Below, piece by piece: positions 16,712 through 25,025 of a stretch of 64,000 nucleotides of DNA. Position numbers and translations under genes: made by a program. Origin of the DNA: Streptomyces leeuwenhoekii (GTDB taxonomy: Bacteria > Actinomycetota > Actinomycetes > Streptomycetales > Streptomycetaceae). The notes beneath the pieces are model-generated. The model ran no database searches. It had not been told where the DNA came from and worked only from the letters and a program-made list of their open reading frames with translations. Position 1 is the first letter of the stretch; each line of letters begins with the position of its first letter. The stretch spans positions 992,001 through 1,056,000 of the forward strand of contig NZ_LN831790.1 of the NCBI RefSeq assembly GCF_001013905.1. Reading direction: 5' to 3'.

Positions 16712-16743
16712 CGCTTCGGGTGGCCGCATGGAATGGAGTCATC

Positions 16744-17649
16744 ATGAGAGCAATCGTTTTCGACCAGTTTGGCGGCCCGGACGTGCTGCGCGAGGCGGAC
16801 ATCGATGTCCCACAGCCCGGCCCCGGCCAGGTCCGGGTCCGCGTGAAGGCCGCCGGGCTGAACGCCCTGGACGGCAAGATCCGCGCCGGGATGTTGGAGG
16901 CCGTCCGCCCGACGACCTTCCCCGCCGTCCCCGGTGGCGAGCTCGCCGGCGTGGTGGACGCCCTGGGTGAGGGCGTGAGCGACGTGCAGGTCGGCGATGA
17001 GGTGCTGGGCTGGTCGGACACCGGCTCGTACGCCCAGTACGCGCTGGCCACCGCCGTGGCCCCCAAGCCCTCCGGCCTCGACTGGCAGCACGCGGTCGCG
17101 CTCCCGGTGGCCGGCGAGACGGCCGAGCGGGTCCTGGACCTACTGGGGGTCGCCGCTGGGGAGACCGTGCTGATGCACGGCGCGTCCGGAGCGGTCGGCA
17201 CTGTGGCGGTCCAGCTCGCCACGGCCCGCGGAGCACGCGTGATTGCCACCGCGGGCCCCTCCAACCAGGAATACCTCACCTCGCTCGGCGCCACCGCGAC
17301 CGTGTACGGCGAGGGCCTGGTCGAGCGGGTTCAGGCGCTGGCCCCCGACGGCGTGGACGCGGTGTTCGACCTGGCCGGGAAGGGAGCCCTGGAGGACTCC
17401 ATCACCCTGCGGGGCGGCACCGACCGCATCGTCACCATCGCCGACTTCGGTGCACGGCAGCTGGGTGTCACCTTCTCCCAGGGGCCCCAGGAGCGCTCGA
17501 GCGCCCGCTTGGCCGCCCTGGCCCGGGACGCCGCGGCCGGCAAGCTCGTCACCACCGTCACCGTCTACCCGCTGGACCAGGCGGCCACGGCCCAGCAGGT
17601 CAGCGACGCCGGGCACGTGCGGGGCAAGCTCGTCCTGACCGTCGACTGA
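16744..17649 (+). CDS. NADP-dependent quinone oxidoreductase / MDR family dehydrogenase
   Basis: A 301-residue zinc-free medium-chain dehydrogenase of the quinone-oxidoreductase (zeta-crystallin) type. Residues 1-120 form the GroES-like substrate domain (MRAIVFDQFGGPDVLREADI; VRVKAAGLNALDGKIRAG). The Rossmann domain carries VLMHGASGAVGTVAVQLATA for NADPH. Structural-zinc cysteines are absent. It would reduce quinones or enones by one hydride. I start it at the ATG at 16744, about 30 bases after the palindromic promoter. It is the first gene of an operon with an old yellow enzyme and a MarR regulator, suggesting detoxification of electrophiles. Confidence 0.9.
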   Translation: MRAIVFDQFGGPDVLREADIDVPQPGPGQVRVRVKAAGLNALDGKIRAGMLEAVRPTTFPAVPGGELAGVVDALGEGVSDVQVGDEVLGWSDTGSYAQYALATAVAPKPSGLDWQHAVALPVAGETAERVLDLLGVAAGETVLMHGASGAVGTVAVQLATARGARVIATAGPSNQEYLTSLGATATVYGEGLVERVQALAPDGVDAVFDLAGKGALEDSITLRGGTDRIVTIADFGARQLGVTFSQGPQERSSARLAALARDAAAGKLVTTVTVYPLDQAATAQQVSDAGHVRGKLVLTVD

Positions 17650-17690
17650 GCCCGTCCGCCCAGCCTCCCCACACCTACCCGCTGCCTTAC

Positions 17691-17708
17691 GGTGACCGGC
17701 CGGTCACC
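17691..17708. promoter_or_regulatory. 18-bp perfect palindrome upstream of the ene-reductase gene
   Basis: GGTGACCGGCCGGTCACC is a perfect palindrome with no spacer, 20 bases before the ATG of the old yellow enzyme gene. The position suits an operator for a second promoter inside the operon. It differs from the inverted repeat at 16,667-16,711, so a different protein may bind. Confidence 0.5.
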
Positions 17709-17728
17709 GCCATATCGAAGGGCCCCTC

Positions 17729-18790
17729 ATGCTGGATTCCCTGTGGACGCCGACCACTCTTGGCGGCATGTCTCTGCCGCACCGCCTGGTCATGGCCCCC
17801 ATGACCCGTGACCGCTCCACACCTGAAGGCGTACCGACCGAGCTGAACGCCGAGTACTACGCCCAGCGGGCCTCGCACGCGCTGATCATCACCGAGGGAA
17901 CCCAGCCCTCCGCCGACGGCCAGGGCTACCTCCTGACCCCCGGCATCCACAATGACGAGCAGATCGCCGGGTGGCGCAAGGTCACCGACGCCGTGCACGC
18001 GGCCGACGGCCGGATCGTCATCCAGCTGATGCACACCGGACGCATCGCCCACCCCGACAACACCCCCCACGGGCGCAGGCCGGTCGCCCCTTCGGCGATC
18101 CGGCCGCAGGGCGCGATGTTCACCGCGTCGGGACCCCAGGAGATGCCGACCCCCCGTGCTCTGTCGACGCAGGAGGTCGCGGCGACCGTCGACGACTTCC
18201 GCCGCGCCGCAGCCGCTGCTGTCGCAGCAGGCGCCGACGGCGTGGAGATCCACGGCGCCAACGGCTACCTGGTGCACCAGTTCCTGTCCGACAACACCAA
18301 CCAGCGCACCGATTGCTACGGCGGCTCGATCGAGGGCCGCATCCGCTTCGCCGTCGAGGTCGCCGCCGCGGTGGCCGACGAGATCGGCGCCGAGCGCACC
18401 GGTATCCGTATCTCCCCCGCGAACCCCTACAACGACATCGCCGAGTCCGACACCGCCGAGCTGTATCCGGCGCTCCTGGACGCCCTGCGCCCCCTGGACC
18501 TGGCCTACCTCCACGTGATGCACGCGGGCGACGAGGAGCTGCTGGGCACCCTGCGCGCGCTGTGGCCGACCACGCTGATCCTCAACCGGGGCGGCACCGA
18601 CCTGCCCGCCCGCGCCAAGGACATCGACAACGGCACGGCCGACCTCGTCTCCGTCGGCGCCCTCGCGCTCGCCAACCCCGACCTGGTCGAGAGGCTCCGC
18701 GCCGGCGCGCCGCTGAACACCCCCGACCCGGCGACCTTCTACGGCGGCGGAGCGGCCGGCTACACCGACTACCCCACCTACACCGGCTGA
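17729..18790 (+). CDS. Old yellow enzyme-type alkene reductase
   Basis: A 353-residue FMN-dependent ene-reductase. It opens with the OYE strand LWTPTTLGGMSLPHRLVMAP and MTRDRS. The active-site motif is GVEIHGANGYLVHQFLSDNT (His and Asn bind the carbonyl oxygen of the substrate), followed by NQRTDCYGGSIEGRIRF; the FMN phosphate is held by the C-terminal VSVGALALANPDLVERL. It reduces activated C=C bonds of enones, maleimides or nitro compounds with NADPH in the cytosol. The two flanking genes are a quinone reductase and a MarR regulator, a usual electrophile-response set. Confidence 0.92.
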   Translation: MLDSLWTPTTLGGMSLPHRLVMAPMTRDRSTPEGVPTELNAEYYAQRASHALIITEGTQPSADGQGYLLTPGIHNDEQIAGWRKVTDAVHAADGRIVIQLMHTGRIAHPDNTPHGRRPVAPSAIRPQGAMFTASGPQEMPTPRALSTQEVAATVDDFRRAAAAAVAAGADGVEIHGANGYLVHQFLSDNTNQRTDCYGGSIEGRIRFAVEVAAAVADEIGAERTGIRISPANPYNDIAESDTAELYPALLDALRPLDLAYLHVMHAGDEELLGTLRALWPTTLILNRGGTDLPARAKDIDNGTADLVSVGALALANPDLVERLRAGAPLNTPDPATFYGGGAAGYTDYPTYTG

Positions 18791-18801
18791 GGAACCGAAC
18801 C

Positions 18802-19281
18802 ATGCCCACCCCCGAACCTCGCATCCCCACGACGGCCAGCGGCGGACCGATGAGCTACGCGATCTTCCAACTCGCCCGCGCCCACCGCGCCTACGCCGCC
18901 ACCCTGCTGCGCGACATGGAGCTGCATCCCGGACAGGAACTGCTGCTGATGCACCTTCTTGACCGGGACGGCCAGACCCAGTCCGAGCTGCTCGAATGCC
19001 TCGGTGTGGACCACTCCACCCTCTCCAAGGCGCTACGCCGCATGCAGGACGCCGGCCTGGTCATCCGCGAGCCGGCCGCCCATGACCGACGCGTCATGGT
19101 GGTCCACCTCACCGACAAGGGCCGGGCGATGCGCGAGCCCATCGCAGCCCTGTGGCAGGCCCTGGAGGAGACCTCCGCCCGGAATCTGTCGGAGCAGCAG
19201 GCGCAGTCCTTCGTCGAGACCGCGTACGCCATCACCGAGGCGATCAGCAGCCGCGCGCTGCCGGAAGAAGAGTCCGCGTGA
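18802..19281 (+). CDS. MarR family transcriptional regulator
   Basis: A 159-residue winged-helix protein. Residues 55-110 give the MarR DNA-binding unit: LHPGQELLLMHLLDRDGQTQ, SELLECLGVDHSTLSKALRR, then the wing EPAAHDRRVMVVHLTDKG with its conserved DRR. The last helices form the dimer interface. It begins 11 bases after the ene-reductase stop, so it is in the same operon and probably represses the operon promoter at 16,666-16,711. No cysteine lies at an obvious redox-sensing position near the N-terminus. Confidence 0.9.
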   Translation: MPTPEPRIPTTASGGPMSYAIFQLARAHRAYAATLLRDMELHPGQELLLMHLLDRDGQTQSELLECLGVDHSTLSKALRRMQDAGLVIREPAAHDRRVMVVHLTDKGRAMREPIAALWQALEETSARNLSEQQAQSFVETAYAITEAISSRALPEEESA

Positions 19282-19549
19282 CTCCCCGGTGTGCACCCCA
19301 CGCCCGCGTACGCCACACCACACGTGAAAAGGGACACGCGGACCGGGGTGCACACCGTCCCGCATGCGGCGCGACCACCTCCGGGTCGGCCATATCACCC
19401 ACCCCGTCCCGGCTGCCTTCGCCCACGGCACGTGGCGGCGAGGCGCACCGCGGATCCGCCCCCACGGCCCGCCGCCATGAGTCCTCCGGCGCGCAGACGC
19501 CTTCGTCTGCGGCCACCGCCCGTCAGCCTGATTGGAAAGTGAGACCCCC

Positions 19550-20470
19550 ATGTCTGCCACCGGCCCCACCACCCTCCCGGTCCTCGTCGTCGGGGCGACC
19601 GGCTCCCTGGGGAGCAAGGTCGTCGACGAACTCCTAGAGCGCGGCAAGAGCGTCCGCGCCCTGGTGAGGCCCGCCAGCGACGCCAGCCGGCTCGAAAGCC
19701 GGGGCGTTCAGATCGCCCGCGGTGACATGCTCGACGTCGACTCGCTCGTGGCCGCGATGAACGGCGCCGATGCCGTCATCACCACCGCCGCCGGCTACAC
19801 CCGCGGTGGCAAGAACGCCAACGACATCGACACCATCGGCAACGCCAACCTCGCCGAGGCCGCCCGCCGCACCGGCATCCGGCGGTTCGTCCTGACCAGC
19901 ATCCTTACCAGCGACCAGACGCCCCAAGTCCCGCACTTCTGGCACAAGAAGCTCGCCGAGGACAAACTCGAACAGCTCGGCGTCCCGTTCGTCGCCCTGC
20001 GGCCGGGAGCGTTCCTCGACCAGGTCGCGAGCATGACGGGCGACCCGCTCGACAAGGGCCGCATGGTGTGGATCGGCAAACCCACCGTCCCGCTGACCTT
20101 CGTCCTCACCTCCGACCTCGCGGCGTACCTGGCAGCCGCCGTCGACATCGACACCGGGGCCGGTGAGCGGATCGACATCGGTTGGGACCGTCCGGTCAGC
20201 ATGCGAGAGGTGGCCGACGTGATGGGCCGCCGGGCCGGAAAGAAGATCAAGGTGTTGGCCGTCCCGTCCGCCGTCGCCCGCACCGCGGGAGCCGTCACCG
20301 GCCGCTTCATGCCTCTGATCAAGGACCTGGCCGCGATGTTCCACTGGTTCGAGACCGGCCGCTACGTCGCCGACCCCCACCGCCAGGAGCAGGTGTTCGG
20401 GCCCGTACCCACGGCCGAGGAAACCCTCGCCCGGTACACCGACGAGTTGCGCACCGCACAGCACCGCTGA
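19550..20470 (+). CDS. NAD(P)-binding NmrA-like / SDR-type oxidoreductase
   Basis: A 306-residue atypical short-chain dehydrogenase. The N-terminal LPVLVVGATGSLGSKVVDEL has the GxxGxxG dinucleotide loop, followed by RALVRPASDASRLESRGVQI and DAVITTAAGYTRGGKNANDI. No YxxxK catalytic pair is evident; ILTSDQTPQVPHFWHKKLAE takes its place, as in NmrA/HSCARG-like proteins. It may reduce a small substrate or sense NADP(H) levels. A GTGAG site and ATG at 19550 give the start. It is followed by a strong terminator, so it is probably a single-gene unit. Confidence 0.85.
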   Translation: MSATGPTTLPVLVVGATGSLGSKVVDELLERGKSVRALVRPASDASRLESRGVQIARGDMLDVDSLVAAMNGADAVITTAAGYTRGGKNANDIDTIGNANLAEAARRTGIRRFVLTSILTSDQTPQVPHFWHKKLAEDKLEQLGVPFVALRPGAFLDQVASMTGDPLDKGRMVWIGKPTVPLTFVLTSDLAAYLAAAVDIDTGAGERIDIGWDRPVSMREVADVMGRRAGKKIKVLAVPSAVARTAGAVTGRFMPLIKDLAAMFHWFETGRYVADPHRQEQVFGPVPTAEETLARYTDELRTAQHR

Positions 20471-20612
20471 CGGGCCGCGTCCCAACCCTCGCCGCCCGGC
20501 GGCTTCACCAGGACGCCCCCGGGCCCATCCCTCCCGGCCGAACCACTCCAGACCGATTCCGGCTGAGCCGAACAGCTGACGGGGCGGGCGCTCAGGGCTG
20601 CGCGTCCGGGAG

Positions 20613-20643
20613 GGGGGACACCTGGTGAAGCCAGGTGTCCCCC
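20613..20643 (+). terminator. Terminator hairpin, 13-bp perfect stem
   Basis: GGGGGACACCTGG (20613-20625) and CCAGGTGTCCCCC (20631-20643) pair perfectly around TGAAG, about 140 bases after the NmrA-like gene. Confidence 0.75.
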
Positions 20644-20823
20644 ATTGACAACCGGATGTCCGCACCCGACTGGGCGATTCGCCGGATTTCGGCAGAGGAT
20701 CGAGAGGTGCTGCGGCGACCACTTCGCCGCGGGCCGCAGCGGGGCGACCCCGCAGGGCCGTACCCGACAGGTAAGGAACCGGCATGGACAACGTGCACCG
20801 TCGCAGGTGCCGCCTCCGCGACG

Positions 20824-21170
20824 ATGCGAGCGGTCGTCGTCTACCAGCCCGGCGGCGTGGATGCCCTTCAGGTCACCACGGCGCGATGCCGAGCCGCAGC
20901 CCGGATGGGTGCGCATCAAGGTGAAGGGGTTCGGGGCCGGAATCCGAGGTCACCACCCAAGGGTCGAGTCGGGACCCGGGGTCACCTACCCGCGGATCCC
21001 CGGCATGGAGGGCGGCGGTGTGATCGACCAGGCCGACGAGGACAGCGGGCTGCGCCCGGGCCAGCAGGTGGCGACCGTGATGGGCGGCATGGGCCGGTCC
21101 TTCGACGGCTCGTACGCGCAGTACGTGACCGTCCCCGCGGGGCGGGTCATCCCGTTCGAGATCGATCTTG
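20824..21170 (+). pseudogene. Quinone oxidoreductase (MDR) N-terminal fragment
   Basis: The start MRAVVVYQPGGVDALQVTT is in one frame; after a frame change near 20880 the sequence continues EPQPGWVRIKVKGFG, PGVTYPRIPGMEGGGVIDQA, LRPGQQVATVMGGMGRSFDG and SYAQYVTVPAGRVIPF. These are consecutive blocks of the GroES-like domain of a zinc-free alcohol dehydrogenase. The Rossmann domain is entirely absent: the sequence passes straight into the leader of the NTF2-like gene. The gene has therefore lost its C-terminal two thirds and is frameshifted. Confidence 0.7.
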
Positions 21171-21208
21171 AGCAGGCTGGCGGCGGCAAGCACGAAAAGG
21201 AGACTGTC

Positions 21209-21640
21209 ATGGGCGTCAACAAGGACGAAATCAGCAAGACCATCATCGAGCTGGAGAAGTCGTTCAACGAGCGGTGGAGCGTCGGCGACAACCGCGGCTA
21301 CCTCGATGCGTTCGCCGACGAGGTCAGCTATTTCGACCCGATTCTCAAGAACATCGTGGTCGGCCGGGACAAGGTCATCGCATGGATCGACTCCATCTAC
21401 TCCAACCCGCACATCGTGCGCAGCGAGTACCTCAACCCCCAGGTTCACGTCAGCGACGAAGGTGACTTCGCTGTCCTGGCGTACAACCTGAACACCTACG
21501 TTCTCGACGACAACGGCAAGGAGAAGCAGCTGCGCGCCTGGAACGCCACCCACGGTTACCGGCTCATCGACAACCAGTGGCGCATCGCGCACTCCAACTG
21601 GGCGTTCTCCCAGACCGTGACGGAAGAGATCGCGTCCTGA
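21209..21640 (+). CDS. SnoaL/NTF2-like family protein (DUF4440-type)
   Basis: A 143-residue cone-shaped NTF2-like fold: long N-terminal helices (ISKTIIELEKSFNERWSVGD, NRGYLDAFADEVSYFDP), then strands with VVGRDKVIAWIDSIYSNP and DFAVLAYNLNTYVLDDNG, ending in WRIAHSNWAFSQTV. Family members are small isomerases, hydrolases or ligand-binding proteins of the cytosol. The AAGGAG site seven bases before the ATG is one of the best in the region, so it is translated on its own although the frame is open upstream through the dehydrogenase relic. Specific role unknown. Confidence 0.8.
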   Translation: MGVNKDEISKTIIELEKSFNERWSVGDNRGYLDAFADEVSYFDPILKNIVVGRDKVIAWIDSIYSNPHIVRSEYLNPQVHVSDEGDFAVLAYNLNTYVLDDNGKEKQLRAWNATHGYRLIDNQWRIAHSNWAFSQTVTEEIAS

Positions 21641-21647
21641 CCGGTGG

Positions 21648-21833
21648 ATCAAGGCCGGGCAGCGGGGCGCCTCCCCGCAGTTCGAAGCGGTCCTGGAAGC
21701 CATGGTCCGCGCCCCCGCTCGCTCCCGAGCCAAATCGTCATCACCCGCTGACACCGGTCAAGGAGCACCGGTCCCCAACTGGTCCCCAAAACGATCAAGG
21801 GCCGGTTTCGGATGGCTCCGAAACCGGCCCTGA
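21648..21833 (+). pseudogene. Putative integrase 3'-tail relic beside tRNA-Pro
   Basis: A frame reading to a TGA at 21831-21833 encodes QFEAVLEAMVRAPARSRAKS, then GQGAPVPNWSPKRSRAGFGW and LRNRP. Related tails occur at 5201, 50024 and 52143, the last directly behind recognisable tyrosine-recombinase motifs. The frame ends 17 bases before the 3' end of the tRNA-Pro gene, where a tRNA-integrating element would leave the end of its integrase. The body of the integrase is gone. Confidence 0.5.
21799..21830 (-). terminator. Terminator hairpin downstream of tRNA-Pro copy 1
   Basis: GGGCCGGTTTCGGA (21799-21812) pairs perfectly over 14 bp with TCCGAAACCGGCCC (21817-21830) around TGGC. On the minus strand it lies 20 bases after the tRNA 3' end. 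Confidence 0.8.
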
Positions 21834-21850
21834 TGTGCGACTTCGCAAAG

Positions 21851-21924
<74 letters not shown>

Positions 21925-22274
21925 ATGCGTCTCCCGCGCGGTGAACCGCGTGATCAACGCAGGTCAAAGCCTACCTCATGCGGATGACCTGCCGGTACGG
22001 CGCTGGCCGCGCCCCCCTCCGGAGCGGCCGGCACCGTACGGCGGCCGGTGACGGCCGTCAGGCGGACGGTGCGGGTCGCGGCGGTGCCACCCCGGCCGCC
22101 CGGCGCTGTCCGTGCGGCCGCGCCCCGCCTTCGGCGCGACCGGCAGGCCCCGTGCGGCCCGTTCCGCGGCCACGGCGGCGCCGTCCGCAGCCGACCGCCT
22201 CCGGCCGGCGGGCCGCCTGCGGCGCCGACGGGGCACCCACGCGGCCCGTCCGGTGATCGCATCGCGAGACGGTC
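21925..22274. other. Intergenic, no gene seen
   Basis: Very GC-rich sequence between the tRNA and the BASS transporter gene. Short ORFs on both strands are arginine/proline-rich and unsupported. The part nearest the tRNA (to about 21,975) resembles the upstream flank of the second tRNA copy and should hold its promoter. Confidence 0.5.
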
Positions 22275-23270
22275 TTGCGTCACGCCCCTGACCAGGCGTT
22301 ACCTCGCACGGTGCGAACCGAACAAGTCGAACACCGTGGCACCGACGGCTCCGGCGACCGCTCCGCGCGGCGCGCTGTCACCGTCTTCCCCATCCTCGTC
22401 CTCGCGGCCGGCGTCCTGGGGCTGCTGCTGCCGGGCAGCTTCTCCGGCGGGAGCGAGGCCGTGCCGTACCTGCTCGGTGTCGTGATGTTCTGCATGGGCG
22501 TCACCATGACCCCGCAGGACTTCCGCCACGTCGCCGCGCGGCCCTGGGCGGTGGCCCTCGGGCTGGTCGCGCACTACGTCATCATGCCTGGTCTGGGCTG
22601 GGCCGTCGCCCATCTGCTCCAGCTCCCCCCGCAGCTCGCCGCCGGGGTGATCCTCGTCGGCTGCGCCCCCAGCGGCACCGCCTCCAACGTGGTGACGTAT
22701 CTGGCGCGCGGTGACGTCGCCCTGTCCGTCTCCGTGGCCACCGTCTCCACGCTTCTCGCGCCGCTGGTCACCCCGCCGCTGACGCTGCTGCTGGCCGGTG
22801 AGTACCTCCCGGTCGACGCCGGTTCGATGGTCACCGACATCCTCAAGACGGTGCTGCTGCCGGTGTTCGCGGGTCTCGCCGTACGGCTCCTCGCGGGCCG
22901 GTGGGTGCAGCGGGCGCTGCCGGTGCTGCCCTGGCTGTCCGCGCTGACGATCGCCGTGATCGTGGCCGTGGTGGTGGCGGGCAGCGCCGACGCCATCAAG
23001 TCGGCCGCCGGGCTGGTCTTCGTCGCCGTGGTGCTGCACAACGGTCTGGGCCTGGCGCTCGGGTACGGCGCGGGGCGGATCGCCCGGCTCGGCGAACCGG
23101 CGAGCCGGGCCATGGCGTTCGAGGTGGGCATGCAGAACTCCGGGCTCGCGGCCTCGCTGGCCACCGCCCACTTCAGCCCGCTGGCGGCGCTGCCCGCCGC
23201 GGTGTTCTCCGTCTGGCACAACATCTCCGGCGCTCTGACGGCCGCCTGGCTGTCGCGCCGGGGGCGCTGA
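22275..23270 (+). CDS. BASS-family (bile acid:sodium symporter-like) transporter
   Basis: A ten-helix membrane protein of about 330 residues. VTVFPILVLAAGVLGLLLPG opens it; PYLLGVVMFCMGVTMTPQDF and GVILVGCAPSGTASNVVTYL are the hallmark BASS segments (the latter is one of the crossed, broken helices with the Na+/substrate site), and AMAFEVGMQNSGLAASLA is the other crossover. Members import organic acids such as pyruvate, pantothenate or glucosinolate-type compounds with sodium. The start is unclear: the TTG used here has no good ribosome site and a GTG at 22311 is an alternative. It is convergent with an aromatic-acid MFS gene across a terminator. Confidence 0.88.
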   Translation: MRHAPDQALPRTVRTEQVEHRGTDGSGDRSARRAVTVFPILVLAAGVLGLLLPGSFSGGSEAVPYLLGVVMFCMGVTMTPQDFRHVAARPWAVALGLVAHYVIMPGLGWAVAHLLQLPPQLAAGVILVGCAPSGTASNVVTYLARGDVALSVSVATVSTLLAPLVTPPLTLLLAGEYLPVDAGSMVTDILKTVLLPVFAGLAVRLLAGRWVQRALPVLPWLSALTIAVIVAVVVAGSADAIKSAAGLVFVAVVLHNGLGLALGYGAGRIARLGEPASRAMAFEVGMQNSGLAASLATAHFSPLAALPAAVFSVWHNISGALTAAWLSRRGR

Positions 23271-23303
23271 CGGGACGCGCGGGACCGGATGCGTCCGGCC
23301 GGC

Positions 23304-23338
23304 GTCACTGCCCCGCCCCGCCCGGGCGGGGCGGTGAC
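23304..23338. terminator. Bidirectional GC hairpin between convergent transporter genes
   Basis: GTCACTGCCCCGCCC and GGGCGGGGCGGTGAC form a long near-perfect stem between the BASS stop (23270) and the MFS stop (23357). The symmetry would serve both convergent genes. Confidence 0.7.
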
Positions 23339-23356
23339 GGCGCTCGGGTGCCGCGC

Positions 23357-24709
23357 TCAGTGGGCCCCGAGCAGCTTTCCTTCCGGCGAGCCGGCGGCCG
23401 GCCGCTTCGCGCCGCGCAGTGCGGCGATGCCGATGAAGACCGTCGACGACACTCCGGCGAGAGCGAAGGCGGTGAAGCCCCAGTCGCCCTTGTCCGCGGC
23501 GAGCAACTGACCGCCCAGCCACGGGCCGAACACGGCGCCGAAGCGGCCCATCCCGGAGGTCCAGCCCACTGCGGTGGCGCGGTGGGCGGGGGCGGAGCGG
23601 ATCGACACGGTCGCGTAGATCATGGTCTGGGCGCTGTTGAGGAACACACCGGTGAGGAAGACGACGGTGAAGGTCAGCGTCAGCGGCATGCGGACGCTGA
23701 GCAGGAACACTCCGGCGGCGGTCAGCGCGAACCAGATCGCCGAGATGAGCGGGGCGCCGGTGGGGGTCCCCCCGCGCGAGCGAAGCCGAGCGTGGGGGAG
23801 GTCGGAGGCGCGGCCGGCGACGAGCATGCCGACGATGCCGCCGAGGTTGAACAGGACGACGAAGGTCAGCGCGGAGCCGAGCTCGTAACCCTCGCTGCGC
23901 ATGAGGGTCGGCAGCCAGGTGGCGACGCCGTAGACGAGCAGCAGGCCACCGAAGGAGGCCAGCCAGTACAGCACCGTCTGGATCCACGCCCCGCCGCGGA
24001 ACAGGTCGAGCAGGTCGCCGCCGGCGGGGCGGCCGGACGGGGCGGCGGGCGGTTCGACGTCGAAGCGGGCGGCCAGCGCCCGGGCCTGCTCGGTGCGGCC
24101 CCGGGCGACCAGGAAGCTCAGCGACTCGGGCAGGGCCTTGGCGAGGACGGGCACGAAGAGCAGCGGGACGACGCAGACCCAGAACGCGGCGCGCCAGCCG
24201 TAGGGTTCGACGACCCACAGGGCCACGTAGGCGGAGAGGATGCCGCCCGCGTGGTGGGCGGTCATCAGCAGGCCGATGGTGAGGGCGCCGCGGCCGCGCG
24301 GGGCATAGTCGGAGACCATGCTGATCGCGGTGGGCAGCAGGCCGCCGAGTCCGATGCCGGCCAGGGTCCGGCCGAGGCCGAAGACGGCGACGCCGTTCGC
24401 GACCGCGCACAGCCCCGAGGCGAGCGAGAAGAGGGCGACGCAGGCGATCATCAGCTTCTTGCGCCCGATCCGGTCGGCGACCGTCCCCGCGGCCAGCGCG
24501 CCGACCAGCATGCCGAAGGTGGCGTAGGAGCCGAGGTCGCCGGCCTGGCCCGGGGTGATCCCGAGGGCCTTCTGCTCCAGCATGTGAGGCAGTACCGAGC
24601 CGTAGACGAACATGTCCAGGCCGTCGAAGAGCACGGCGGTCCAGCACAGGAGGACGACCAGAACGGCCAGTCTGCTGCCACGGGCGACCGGGGCGGGGGA
24701 GGAGGACAT
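23357..24709 (-). CDS. Aromatic acid:H+ symporter (AAHS) MFS transporter
   Basis: A 450-residue, 12-helix MFS protein. Helix 1 contains the AAHS signature FDGLDMFVYG (DGxD), followed by motif A GTVADRIGRKKLMIA in the 2-3 loop and PRGRGALTIGLLMTAHHAGG in helix 4-5, as in PcaK/BenK/GalT-type importers of hydroxybenzoates. It is expressed leftward from a region with a TTGT-ACAAT motif shared with the gntR promoter, so it probably belongs to the gal-like regulon. An interspersed palindrome is inserted in frame after GRASD, adding about 14 residues to a loop without breaking the frame. Confidence 0.9.
   Translation of the reverse strand: MSSSPAPVARGSRLAVLVVLLCWTAVLFDGLDMFVYGSVLPHMLEQKALGITPGQAGDLGSYATFGMLVGALAAGTVADRIGRKKLMIACVALFSLASGLCAVANGVAVFGLGRTLAGIGLGGLLPTAISMVSDYAPRGRGALTIGLLMTAHHAGGILSAYVALWVVEPYGWRAAFWVCVVPLLFVPVLAKALPESLSFLVARGRTEQARALAARFDVEPPAAPSGRPAGGDLLDLFRGGAWIQTVLYWLASFGGLLLVYGVATWLPTLMRSEGYELGSALTFVVLFNLGGIVGMLVAGRASDLPHARLRSRGGTPTGAPLISAIWFALTAAGVFLLSVRMPLTLTFTVVFLTGVFLNSAQTMIYATVSIRSAPAHRATAVGWTSGMGRFGAVFGPWLGGQLLAADKGDWGFTAFALAGVSSTVFIGIAALRGAKRPAAGSPEGKLLGAH
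23762..23801. repeat. Streptomyces interspersed GC palindrome inside a coding sequence
   Basis: The element runs GGGGGTCCCCCCGCGCGAGC and then GAAGCCGAGCGTGGGGGAGG, a hairpin-forming repeat whose sequence I recognise as common between genes in many Streptomyces genomes. Here it is in the AAHS transporter gene, encoding roughly LPHARLRSRGGTP in a cytoplasmic loop where relatives pass directly from SD to a short GAPL segment. It does not interrupt the frame. Confidence 0.75.
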
Positions 24710-25025
24710 CGTTGTTTTCCTCTCGTCCAGGAGGCGTTCCCTGGAGGGGATCAGGTCGGGGTCCCCGGCTCGGCGAGCGGGTGCCGGGAGCTCGGGGGGA
24801 GACCGGGCCCGTGCGGCTCGTGCGGCTCGTGCGGCTCGGCCCGGTGATGCGCTAGACGCTAGGGACCCGCCCCAATCCAGTCAACAGTTTTGTCAACAAT
24901 CTCATCGACAATCGAGACAGGTGGGCACATGTGCCCCTCCCCCGCGCCGGGGCACGCGTCCGCGTGCACGAAGGGGCGGGCGGCGCACGGGCGTGCGCGG
25001 CCCACCCCGCTGTTTCCGGCTGTCG
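24710..25025. promoter_or_regulatory. Intergenic with GntR-type operator candidate
   Basis: This gap lies between the AAHS transporter start and the 3' end of the dioxygenase gene. An AT-rich patch at 24,880-24,916 contains TTTTGTCAACAATCTC (24888-24903) and a second ACAATC half-site. It shares the TTGTNNACAATCT pattern with the gntR upstream region (29,503-29,516), suggesting common control. The rest is GC-rich filler with a tandem GTGCGGCTC repeat at about 24,811-24,840. Confidence 0.55.

Noticed and set aside
22299..24647. 782-residue minus-strand frame across the two transporter genes
   Set aside because: It crosses the terminator between convergent genes and lacks any domain; both transporter genes are convincing in other frames.
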